DNA of 6,792 nucleotides. Origin: Prevotella sp. UBA1378. Lineage in GTDB: Bacteria; Bacteroidota; Bacteroidia; Bacteroidales; Bacteroidaceae. Positions 1-6,677 of this stretch are shown in pieces. Below the pieces are notes generated by a model, which saw only the letters and a program-made list of their open reading frames with translations, searched no databases and was not told the DNA's origin. Made by a program: the position numbers and the translations under genes. Location: contig DBRC01000067.1 in the NCBI GenBank assembly GCA_002305505.1, positions 16,204 through 22,995 of the forward strand. The letters are read 5' to 3'. Position 1 is the stretch's first letter, and the number at the start of each line of letters is the position of its first letter.

Positions 1-157
1 TTATCCGCCTGCTGCCCACGGCTTGCCTTTAGGGCGGCTGTACCTTACGCCTTTACCGCGGAACTTGACGGCTGATAAGGGAGCATAAGCCTAACCGTAC
101 AGGTGGAAAAAATTGAGAAGGAGCTATTCAGCCGCTATGCTACACCTTAATATATTA
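1..157. other. Gene-free stretch downstream of the PBP1A gene, left half GC-rich
   Basis: No convincing gene lies here. The first 75 bases are clearly GC-rich, which is unusual for a spacer in this kind of genome, where the other spacers in this window are AT-rich. Only short reading frames exist: a 24-codon plus-strand frame open at the window edge, and a minus-strand frame of about 28 codons ending at position 1 in ...KPWAAGG. That frame is basic, has no ATG, and is preceded by an in-frame TAG. A plus-strand frame ending near 150 reads ...VEKIEKELFSRYATP but has no clear beginning. These could be gene or repeat remnants. No tRNA cloverleaf and no strong terminator for the neighbouring minus-strand gene were seen. 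Confidence 0.4.
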
Positions 158-2473
158 TCATTCGTATACCTCATCAATCTGATTATCCCCGGCCTCTTCC
201 ATATCGTCATTGATACATGGGTCGAAATTGTCCGGCACGTCGAATGTTGCACCTTCGCTATAGCCTAACCGTGAATCGGAAAACACGCGGCGCATGTAAT
301 AAGCCCAAATAGGCAGTGCCATTGTCGCCCCCTGCCCCATGTTCATGGAATCGAAATGGATATCGCGATCATCTCCGCCGACCCAGACCCCGGTAACAAG
401 CGTTGGCGTAAAGCCCACAAACCATGCATCGCTATTATTGTTTGTCGTTCCGGTTTTTCCACCCATTTCACATTTCATATTATATTTATACCTCAGCCGG
501 CCTCCGGTACCTCCGTCGACAACCCCCTTCAGCATGTACAGCATCTTATTGGCGCTTTCCTCGCTGATGACCTCGTTCATGCGCGGCTGGAACTGTGTTA
601 TAACATTACCTTCATTATCCTCTATTTTCGTAACGAAAAGCGGAGAGCACCGGATACCGCGGTTAACGAAAGCAGTATAGGCACTGACCATCTCGCCGAC
701 AGATATTTCGCAAGGGCCGAGGCAAAGCGACATTGACGGATGGATATCCGGATTCTTCACTCCGTATTCCCGCAGCAAACCGACGAAAGCAGCAGGGTTC
801 AGCTTGCTCATAAGATAGGCGGAAATCCAGTTGTTCGACTGTGCCAATCCCCATTTAAGCGTTACCATCTGCCCATACCGCGAATGGTTGCTGTTGCGTG
901 GTGTCCATCTTTGCCCGGCCACGATATAAGTCTGCTGCACGTTAGGCGCCATGTCGCAAGGAGAGAACCCGTTCTCCATCGCCAGGGAATAAAGGAACGG
1001 CTTGATAGTAGATCCCACTTGTCTACGCCCATCCATGCACATATCATAAGTGAAATGCATAAAATCGAGCCCTCCGACATAGGCCTTGACTGCACCGTTG
1101 ACCGGCGACATGCTCATGAAACCGCTGCGCAGAAACGACTTATAGTAGCGGATAGAATCAAGTGGTGTCATTGTCGTATCAATCTCTCCGTGGTATGTAA
1201 AGACAGACATCTTTACCGGCGTACGGAAAGCTTTTTTTATTTCCTCATCCGAAGCATTGCCAGCCTTCATGGCACGGTAGCGGTCGCTTTGGCGCACGGA
1301 GCGCATCAGTATCTCGTGCACCTGCTTATCCGAAAGGCTTCCCGAGAAAGGCGCAGTGGGCTTATGCCTGTTCTCCCGGTTAAAAGCCGGCTGCAAGAAC
1401 TTCACGACATGTTCGCGCATAGCCATCTCGGCATACATCTGCATGCGCGAGTCAATCGTGGTATACACTTTCAGCCCATCCGTGTACACATTATACGGCT
1501 CTCCGTTTTTCTTATGGTTCTTATTGCACCATCCGTATAGCGGGTCGGTTTCCCAGTAGATTGAATCCTGATAGTATTTTGCATACCCCCACGAAGGATA
1601 GTCGGCGCGGTCAGGTTTCTTTGCCATGATATAGCGCCTCAGGAATTCGCGGAAATACTGTGCGATTCCATCCTTATGGTCGGCCACGTGGAAATTAAGG
1701 TTCAGCGGTTCCGCCGAAATTTGCGCATACTGGGCCTCCGAGATGTAACCAGCTCTCTGCATCTGCATAAGTACGATATTGCGGCGCTCGAGACACCTTT
1801 CGGGATTCCGCACCGGGTTATAATAAGACGGATTCTTGCAAAGCCCGATCAGCGTGGCGCTCTCAGCGATTGAAAGCTGCATGGGTTCCTTTCCAAAATA
1901 GGTATTAGCCGCCGTCTTTATGCCGACGGCATTGTGTAGGAAATCGAAGTAGTTGAGATACATTGCGATAATCTCGTCTTTCGTATAATGCCGCTCAAGC
2001 TTTACGGCGATAACCCACTCTATCGGTTTCTGCAAGAGCCGCTCCGTGATACTGCGCGCCGTTTCCGAATAAAGCTGTTTGGCCAGCTGCTGAGTAATGG
2101 TAGACCCGCCGCCCGCGCTCTTCTGCCCCAGTATGCCTCTTTTTATTATAGCCCGCCCGAGAGCATAGAAGTCGATGCCTGAATGGTCGTAGAACCTGAC
2201 ATCTTCGGTAGCGATGAGTGCTTGAATGAGCGAAGGTGACAATTGGCTGTAATCAACGAGTATGCGGTTTTCCTTATTATAATTCCATGTCCCCATCAGC
2301 TTGCCGTCGGCCGAATATACTTGAGTAGCAAAGCGGTTGATTGGGTTCTGCAAATCCGCTACGGGCGGCATATAGCCAATCCACCCCTCCGCGATAGCAT
2401 AAAACGCCACCGCAGACGTAAGGACGGAAACAAAGAGCAACATCCACAAAAAACGGACTAAAGCTTTTCTCAT
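158..2473 (-). CDS. mrcA: Class A penicillin-binding protein 1A (bifunctional transglycosylase/transpeptidase)
   Basis: This bifunctional cell-wall enzyme polymerises lipid II into glycan strands and crosslinks the stem peptides on the outer face of the inner membrane. The 771-residue product starts with a short basic segment (MRKALVRF) and one hydrophobic membrane anchor at about residues 8-28. The glycosyltransferase family 51 domain spans about 60-250. It shows ATEDVRFYDHSGID with the catalytic Glu90, GGGSTITQQLAKQLY at 121-135, and KPIEWVIAVKLE with the second conserved Glu152. A linker follows. The transpeptidase domain at about 430-735 has the three classical motifs: STIK at 488-491 with nucleophile Ser488, SNN at 546-548, and KTGT at 673-676. 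The tail after 745 is acidic. The ATG at 2471-2473 is the only start that keeps the whole anchor. The gene is divergent from pyrB, with a Bacteroidota-type -7 box about 38 bp upstream. All catalytic motifs are intact. The symbol is by homology; related genomes may use pbp1A or pbpA. Confidence 0.96.
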   Translation of the reverse strand: MRKALVRFLWMLLFVSVLTSAVAFYAIAEGWIGYMPPVADLQNPINRFATQVYSADGKLMGTWNYNKENRILVDYSQLSPSLIQALIATEDVRFYDHSGIDFYALGRAIIKRGILGQKSAGGGSTITQQLAKQLYSETARSITERLLQKPIEWVIAVKLERHYTKDEIIAMYLNYFDFLHNAVGIKTAANTYFGKEPMQLSIAESATLIGLCKNPSYYNPVRNPERCLERRNIVLMQMQRAGYISEAQYAQISAEPLNLNFHVADHKDGIAQYFREFLRRYIMAKKPDRADYPSWGYAKYYQDSIYWETDPLYGWCNKNHKKNGEPYNVYTDGLKVYTTIDSRMQMYAEMAMREHVVKFLQPAFNRENRHKPTAPFSGSLSDKQVHEILMRSVRQSDRYRAMKAGNASDEEIKKAFRTPVKMSVFTYHGEIDTTMTPLDSIRYYKSFLRSGFMSMSPVNGAVKAYVGGLDFMHFTYDMCMDGRRQVGSTIKPFLYSLAMENGFSPCDMAPNVQQTYIVAGQRWTPRNSNHSRYGQMVTLKWGLAQSNNWISAYLMSKLNPAAFVGLLREYGVKNPDIHPSMSLCLGPCEISVGEMVSAYTAFVNRGIRCSPLFVTKIEDNEGNVITQFQPRMNEVISEESANKMLYMLKGVVDGGTGGRLRYKYNMKCEMGGKTGTTNNNSDAWFVGFTPTLVTGVWVGGDDRDIHFDSMNMGQGATMALPIWAYYMRRVFSDSRLGYSEGATFDVPDNFDPCINDDMEEAGDNQIDEVYE

Positions 2474-2510
2474 ATCAAATGCAAGTCAACTTGTTTTTAT
2501 TTTCTTCGTG

Positions 2511-2518
2511 CAAAATTA
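2511..2518 (-). promoter_or_regulatory. -7 box of the PBP1A gene promoter
   Basis: On the minus strand this is TAATTTTG, a perfect match to the Bacteroidota -7 consensus TAnnTTTG. It would start transcription near 2504 and give a leader of about 30 nt. No good TTTG -33 box is seen 19-21 bp upstream, so the assignment rests on the -7 box and its placement. Confidence 0.6.
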
Positions 2519-2561
2519 CGATTTTCTTCTAAATAATCGCACGGAAATCGGAAATTATATG

Positions 2562-2569
2562 TAATTTTG
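2562..2569 (+). promoter_or_regulatory. -7 box of the pyrBI promoter
   Basis: TAATTTTG matches TAnnTTTG exactly and ends 22 bp before the pyrB ATG. The inferred start near 2576 leaves a leader of only about 16 nt. The -33 position (about 2538-2542) has no TTTG, so activity may be modest or need help from an activator. This is inferred from consensus only. Confidence 0.6.
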
Positions 2570-2591
2570 CCCAAACAAAAAACGAACTTGG

Positions 2592-3539
2592 ATGGAAAAG
2601 CATGATTTTGTAACGATTGCAGGCATCACGAAAGAGAAGATTCTCTACATGATCGAAATGGCTCGCGAATTTGAGAAACACCCGAATAGGGACATTCTAA
2701 AAGGAAAAGTAATAGCAACGCTTTTCTTCGAACCCTCAACCCGTACACGCCTTAGCTTTGAAACAGCAGCTCAGCGCCTCGGTGCAAGCGTCATCGGATT
2801 CGCCGACCCAAAGATCACAAGTGGCACAAAAGGCGAAACCCTGAAAGACACCATCATGATGGTGTCTAATTATGCCGACATCATCGTAATGCGCCACCAC
2901 ATAGAAGGGGCAGCCCAATATGCTGCAGAAGTGGCCTCCGTGCCTATCGTAAATGCCGGTGACGGAGCCCATCAGCACCCCTCGCAATGCATGCTCGACC
3001 TTTACTCCATCTACAAGACACAAGGCACGCTTGAGAATCTGAACATTTACTTAGTGGGCGACTTGAAATACGGGCGCACCGTCCACTCGCTCATCATGGC
3101 CATGCGCCACTTCAACCCGACTTTCCACTTCGTGGCACCTAAAGAACTGGCTATGCCACAGGAATACAAGCTGTACTGCAGAGAAAACGGTATCAAGTAT
3201 ACAGAGCACACGGCCTTCAACGATAAAATCATTGCCGACGCCGACATCCTCTACATGACACGGGTACAGAAAGAACGGTTCAGCGACCTGATGGAGTACG
3301 AACGCGTAAAGAACGTGTACATCCTCAAAAACGAGATGCTCGAAAACGCAAAGCCCAACATGAAGATACTGCACCCGCTGCCACGCGTAAACGAAATCGC
3401 TTACGACGTAGACGAAAACCCACACGCTTATTACATCCAGCAGGCCGGCAACGGCCTTTTTGCGAGGGAGGCCATTTTCTGCGACGTATTGGGGATATCA
3501 CTGGATGACGTAAAGAACGACACAACAATAATCGAATAA
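2592..3539 (+). CDS. pyrB: Aspartate carbamoyltransferase catalytic chain
   Basis: PyrB joins carbamoyl phosphate and L-aspartate to give N-carbamoyl-aspartate, the committed step of de novo pyrimidine synthesis in the cytoplasm. The 315-residue length is normal for the family. Carbamoyl-phosphate residues are visible as FFEPSTRTR (Ser49-Thr50-Arg51-Thr52), Lys80 in the SGTKGETLKDT loop, Arg101 in MRHHIEGAA, and His129 in GAHQHPSQ. The aspartate domain has GDLKYGRTVHSL (Arg162), YMTRVQKERF (Arg224) and HPLPRVNEI (Pro262-Leu263). All match the E. coli active-site set by motif. The ATG at 2592 follows a -7 box by 22 bp and gives the normal N-terminus. pyrI follows after 2 bp, so the product is expected to work in a holoenzyme with regulatory chains rather than as a free trimer. 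Confidence 0.98.
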   Translation: MEKHDFVTIAGITKEKILYMIEMAREFEKHPNRDILKGKVIATLFFEPSTRTRLSFETAAQRLGASVIGFADPKITSGTKGETLKDTIMMVSNYADIIVMRHHIEGAAQYAAEVASVPIVNAGDGAHQHPSQCMLDLYSIYKTQGTLENLNIYLVGDLKYGRTVHSLIMAMRHFNPTFHFVAPKELAMPQEYKLYCRENGIKYTEHTAFNDKIIADADILYMTRVQKERFSDLMEYERVKNVYILKNEMLENAKPNMKILHPLPRVNEIAYDVDENPHAYYIQQAGNGLFAREAIFCDVLGISLDDVKNDTTIIE

Positions 3540-3541
3540 GA

Positions 3542-3997
3542 ATGGAAAAGAAAGAAATGCTTGTCGCCGCAATACAAAACGGCACGGTAATAGACCACAT
3601 CCCTTCGGAGAAAACCTATCAAGTGGCCAACTTGCTGGAACTTGACAAGTTGACAACGCCCGTCACCATCGGTTATAACTTCCGTTCAAAGAAACTGGGG
3701 AAAAAGGGGATTATCAAGATTGAAGACAAATTTTTCAAGGACGAAGAAATATCGCGCCTAAGCGTTGTCGCCCCCAATATCGTACTCAACATCATCAGCG
3801 ACTATGAGGTGATAGAGAAAAAAACGGTGACAACACCTGACGAAATACGAGGCATCGTAAAATGCAACAACCCGAAATGTATCACGAACAACGAACCCAT
3901 GCTTACCTTATTCCACGTGGAAGAAAAAGAGCATGGCATACTGAAATGTCACTACTGCGAGAAAGAACAGGATATTAACAAGGTAGAACTCGTGTAG
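3542..3997 (+). CDS. pyrI: Aspartate carbamoyltransferase regulatory chain
   Basis: This is the non-catalytic chain that binds nucleotide effectors and links PyrB trimers into the allosteric holoenzyme. The 151-residue length is typical. The N-terminal allosteric domain (about 1-100) carries NGTVIDHI with Asp18 and GIIKIEDKFF with Lys59, positions that contact nucleotides in the E. coli protein. The C-terminal domain has four cysteines, Cys108, Cys113, Cys136 and Cys139 (CNNPKC and CHYC), with the spacing of the structural zinc site that touches PyrB. The ATG lies 2 bp after the pyrB stop codon and has no Shine-Dalgarno sequence, which suggests translational coupling and equal chain production. 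Which nucleotides activate or inhibit cannot be read from the sequence. Confidence 0.97.
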   Translation: MEKKEMLVAAIQNGTVIDHIPSEKTYQVANLLELDKLTTPVTIGYNFRSKKLGKKGIIKIEDKFFKDEEISRLSVVAPNIVLNIISDYEVIEKKTVTTPDEIRGIVKCNNPKCITNNEPMLTLFHVEEKEHGILKCHYCEKEQDINKVELV

Positions 3998-4032
3998 CAC
4001 GCGGCAAAGAAGATAAAAAATAAAGATACAGG

Positions 4033-4068
4033 GTTGCACGGACGGAATTTTATCCGTACTTTTGCAAC
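4033..4068. repeat. Nested inverted repeat overlapping the glyA promoter
   Basis: The outer arms are GTTGCA (4033-4038) and TGCAAC (4063-4068). The inner arms are ACGGA (4042-4046) and TCCGT (4053-4057) around a 6-nt ATTTTA loop. The outer arms overlap the -33 TTG and the end of the -7 box. It could be an operator, a weak end-of-transcript hairpin for pyrBI (it is followed by ACTTTTGC rather than a clean T-run), or chance. Confidence 0.4.
4034..4064 (+). promoter_or_regulatory. glyA promoter (Bacteroidota -33/-7 type)
   Basis: TTG at 4034-4036 and TACTTTTG at 4057-4064 match the -33 and TAnnTTTG -7 elements with a 20-bp spacer, the usual spacing in this phylum. The start would be near 4071, giving a leader of about 43 nt before the glyA ATG. 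This allows glyA to be transcribed independently of pyrBI. Confidence 0.65.
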
Positions 4069-4113
4069 GACTTAACGGGAAACATGTAAAATTACACAAA
4101 ACATAAAGTAAAA

Positions 4114-5394
4114 ATGAAAAGAGACCAAGAGATTTTCGACCTTATCGAGAAAGAGCATCAACGCCAGTTAAAAGGTATCGAGCTGATTGCATCGGAGAAT
4201 TTCGTCAGCGACGAGGTAATGGAAGCCATGGGTTCATACCTGACGAACAAATATGCCGAAGGCTATCCCGGTAAGCGATACTACGGGGGCTGTCAGGTGG
4301 TCGACCAAGTTGAACAATTGGCCATTGACCGCGTATGCAAGCTGTTCGGCGCCGAATATGCCAACGTGCAACCCCACTCCGGTGCACAGGCCAATGCTGC
4401 CGTACTGTTGGCAGTGCTGCAGCCCGGCGACACCTTCCTGGGGTTGAACCTGGCTCATGGCGGCCACCTTTCGCACGGTTCGTTCGTCAATACATCGGGT
4501 ATCTTGTACAAGCCCGTAGGCTATAACCTCAACCAGTCTACCGGTCGCGTCGACTATGACGAGATGGAACAACTGGCCATTGAGAACAAGCCTAAACTGA
4601 TTATCGGCGGTGGCTCTGCATACAGCCGCGAATGGGACTACAAGCGCATGCGCGAGATTGCCGACAAGGTTGGCGCACTGCTAATGATCGACATGGCACA
4701 CCCGGCCGGACTGATTGCTGCCGGACTGCTGGATAACCCGGTTAAATATGCCCACATCGTTACCTCGACCACTCACAAGACCCTGCGCGGCCCTCGCGGG
4801 GGTATCATCCTGATGGGGAAAGACTTCGAGAACCCATGGGGCTTGAAAACTCCAAAAGGCGAAATAAAGATGATGAGCCAGTTGCTCAACTCGGCAGTAT
4901 TCCCGGGACAGCAGGGCGGGCCGTTAGAACATGTCATTGCTTCTAAAGCCGTTGCCTTCGGCGAAGCACTGCAACCGGAATTCAAAGAATGGGCTAAACA
5001 GGTGCAGACAAATGCCAAAGTTCTGGCCCAAGAGCTCATCAAGCGCGGTTTCACAATTGTAAGCGGTGGTACGGACAACCATTCGATGCTCGTCGATCTC
5101 CGTTCGAAATATCCGGAACTGACAGGCAAGGTGGCTGAAAATGCGTTGGTAGCGGCCGACATCACCGTCAATAAAAACATGGTTCCATTCGACAGCCGCA
5201 GCGCTTTCCAGACCAGCGGCATCCGCCTCGGAACGCCCGCCATCACCACCCGCGGTGCAAAAGAGGATCTGATGGTGATGATAGCGGAACTGATAGAAGA
5301 AGTGTTGAACGCACCCGAGGACGAAAAAGTTATTGCACGTGTCCGCGGCAAAGTGAACGAGACAATGAAGAACTATCCACTCTTCGCTTATTAA
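4114..5394 (+). CDS. glyA: Serine hydroxymethyltransferase
   Basis: This PLP enzyme of the cytoplasm converts serine and tetrahydrofolate to glycine and 5,10-methylene-tetrahydrofolate, the main source of one-carbon units for thymidylate, purine and methionine synthesis. The 426-residue product is close to the 417 of E. coli GlyA. The N-terminal half carries ELIASENF, TNKYAEGYPGKRYYGGC (Tyr47 and Glu49 by alignment to E. coli Tyr55 and Glu57), PHSGAQAN at 87-94, and HGGHLSHG with His118, which stacks on PLP. Asp193 and His196 lie in MIDMAHPAG. The Schiff-base lysine is Lys222 in TSTTHKTLRGPRGG. Arg371 in TSGIRLGTPAITTRG binds the substrate carboxylate. The ATG at 4114 sits in an A-rich context without a clear ribosome site, as is normal in this phylum. 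The gene has its own upstream promoter and a downstream terminator-like hairpin. Confidence 0.98.
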   Translation: MKRDQEIFDLIEKEHQRQLKGIELIASENFVSDEVMEAMGSYLTNKYAEGYPGKRYYGGCQVVDQVEQLAIDRVCKLFGAEYANVQPHSGAQANAAVLLAVLQPGDTFLGLNLAHGGHLSHGSFVNTSGILYKPVGYNLNQSTGRVDYDEMEQLAIENKPKLIIGGGSAYSREWDYKRMREIADKVGALLMIDMAHPAGLIAAGLLDNPVKYAHIVTSTTHKTLRGPRGGIILMGKDFENPWGLKTPKGEIKMMSQLLNSAVFPGQQGGPLEHVIASKAVAFGEALQPEFKEWAKQVQTNAKVLAQELIKRGFTIVSGGTDNHSMLVDLRSKYPELTGKVAENALVAADITVNKNMVPFDSRSAFQTSGIRLGTPAITTRGAKEDLMVMIAELIEEVLNAPEDEKVIARVRGKVNETMKNYPLFAY

Positions 5395-6586
5395 GCTGCG
5401 CCGGTTGCGCATCGTTCCACGACATTGCAACCTAACATACTCAAGAGGCTGTGTTCACCGTTACCGTCGACACAGTCTCTTTTCTTAGTATTCCCGCCAA
5501 TGAGTGCCGTCAGCAGCATGAACACCGTATTCCCTGCCATGAACGATTTTGGCAGCCTGGCCCATCCGAATCCATTGTTCATGTCGTCGAAGATGCGTTC
5601 CTTGCCACCTCTGAGGTTGTAGAACTCCACGATTTCCCTCGTGGTGGACGTATAGTCGTTGGTCAGAATGCAGCGATAAGTGTATTCTCCATCCCACAAG
5701 TCCACGTCACCGTCCATTCGTCGCTCCCGCTGTATGACGAGGCGGTACGCCTTGCCTTCCCACTTCTCCGTGACGATGGAGTTCGGCTCATACTCGATGC
5801 CGTTGATCTCCTGGCGCTGCCATCCACGCAGAGCCAGCAGACTGTCATAGAGGGATGCACAGCGGTTGGCACGGATGTAGAAATGCTCCGAGTGCTTCTC
5901 GACGGTCTCCACAATCTCGCGTGAGCAGGAACCGCAGTCCATCCGGGCGCGCTTGATATGTATGTCGTTCTGCTCAAGGCTTGAAAAAATGCGCTCCAGC
6001 GTGTCCTGCTGGTGGAAACGGACATTGGCATTGCCGTCGCGGCTCTCCATCCCGACGATGAGGTCGCCTATGACGGCCACGCCGGGACTGTAGCCGGTGA
6101 ACTTCTTGTAGGTCATCCTCGCATCGTACTTCTCCGTCTCTATGAACTGATGGTCGAAATCCAGGTCGTAGGACTCTCCGCCCACGAGCTGGCCAGTGTT
6201 CATGAGGGCCTTCACCAGCAGGCTGTTCAGTTTCGTGGCTGTGTTGAAGTCATAGTTCTTTCCCGTGTCAGAGGTATAGGTCGTATTAGCTGTAGCCAAC
6301 TCCGAAATCCCTCTCAGGATAGTGTCAGAGCTGCATGTGCGAAGGGTGGGATGAAGCGAGAGATGGGGCATCAGGTGGCTCGTCACGTCCTCCACACAGT
6401 CACCACTACGGAAGTAAACACTCAACAGAGAGCCGACAATCTCACTGTATTGATAACCGTATGACGTACATCGAATACCCAATATCTTGTCGATAACCGG
6501 ACCCACAAAACGGGAAAAAAGGTCTCTCACATGAAATATTCCTCCAAAAGGGGTGATTTTCTCAGATTTATGTTTAACTTCGCCAT
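5391..6586 (-). pseudogene. IS1380-family DDE transposase, C-terminally truncated and frameshifted at its start
   Basis: The open part runs from a GTG at 6530 to a stop at 5391 (379 codons). It has the DDE-transposase pattern of Bacteroidota IS1380 elements: YDLDFDH (about 121-127, counted from that GTG), RMDCGS with Asp198, and EFYNLRGGKERIFDDMNNGFGW with Glu311. Upstream in the same frame the sequence still reads KSEKITPFGGIFHVRDLF, the family N-terminus. That frame has no ATG and meets a TGA at 6588-6590. An ATG at 6584-6586 begins MAK... in another frame, and one extra base near codon 3 would join them, so a 1-nt deletion is likely. After NTVFMLLTALI (about nt 5499) similarity stops. The remaining 35 codons are translated glyA flank, including its terminator, and overlap the glyA stop by 4 bp. 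As I recall the family, members have about 425 residues, so 60 or more C-terminal residues are missing. Probably inactive. Confidence 0.85.
5443..5485 (+). terminator. Intrinsic terminator after glyA
   Basis: AAGAGGCTGTGT (5443-5454) and ACACAGTCTCTT (5470-5481) form a 12-bp stem with one G-U pair and a 15-nt loop, followed by TTTCTTAG. It begins 48 bp after the glyA stop codon. The T-rich tail is on the plus-strand side only, so it should end glyA transcripts and be weak for transcripts arriving from the transposase remnant. The transposase frame runs through this hairpin, which suggests the IS junction lies just to its right. Confidence 0.75.
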
Positions 6587-6651
6587 GTCATTGATGATTT
6601 TTTGCTCATTTTAAAATGCAGCACCAAGATAAGTGAAAAATCTGACATGGC
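6582..6651 (-). repeat. Long imperfect inverted repeat in the transposase leader, covering the ancestral start codon
   Basis: On the plus strand, GCCATGTCA (6582-6590), a 5-nt bulge, and GATTTTT (6596-6602) pair with the uninterrupted 16-mer AAAAATCTGACATGGC (6636-6651). This makes 16 base pairs around a 33-nt loop. In minus-strand RNA the stem contains the ATG at 6584-6586, the likely ancestral transposase start, within TGACATGGC. The loop also holds a 10-bp palindrome, ATTTTAAAAT (6608-6617). Confidence 0.7.
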
Positions 6652-6654
6652 AAA
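6624..6654 (-). promoter_or_regulatory. Candidate transposase promoter
   Basis: On the minus strand, TTTG (6654-6651) and TATCTTGG (6631-6624) are separated by 19 bp. The -33 box is perfect and the -7 box matches TAnnTTTG at all but one fixed base. Transcription would begin near 6617, inside the loop of the inverted repeat and about 30 nt before the likely ancestral ATG. Confidence 0.5.
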
Positions 6655-6660
6655 ATCCCA

Positions 6661-6677
6661 AGCAACTTTTTGTTGCT
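6661..6677. repeat. Short hairpin at the IS outer end
   Basis: AGCAAC (6661-6666) and GTTGCT (6672-6677) form a perfect 6-bp stem with a TTTTT loop. It lies between the presumed element end and the transposase promoter. It has no T-run after it on either strand, so it is not a typical intrinsic terminator. Confidence 0.5.

Larger units (their letters stand above)
2510..2570. repeat. 10-bp perfect inverted repeat spanning the divergent promoters
   Basis: GCAAAATTAC at 2510-2519 and GTAATTTTGC at 2561-2570 are exact reverse complements separated by 41 bp. Each arm is the -7 box of one of the two divergent genes plus one flanking base on each side. The centre of symmetry (about 2540) is where the -33 contacts of both promoters would fall, so the two polymerases would compete for the same DNA. 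Confidence 0.7.

Noticed and set aside
740..1540. 266-codon plus-strand reading frame
   Set aside because: It lies wholly antisense to the transpeptidase half of the PBP1A gene, whose motifs are intact. Its translation shows no recognisable domain and is rich in His, Arg and Ser, as expected of a shadow frame.
3051..3425. 124-codon minus-strand reading frame
   Set aside because: Antisense to the most conserved part of pyrB; the Val/Phe/His-rich translation is a shadow.
4773..5351. 192-codon minus-strand reading frame
   Set aside because: Antisense to glyA, which has a complete set of catalytic residues; low-complexity Ser-rich translation and no domain.
5451..5924. 157-codon plus-strand reading frame
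   Set aside because: Antisense to the transposase core, which carries the real DDE motifs; it also begins inside the glyA terminator.
6528..6545. GTG start at 6530 preceded by GGAGG as the genuine transposase start
   Set aside because: The GGAGG encodes the Gly-Gly of the conserved PFGGI motif, and family similarity continues upstream of the GTG, so it is more likely coding sequence than a ribosome site.
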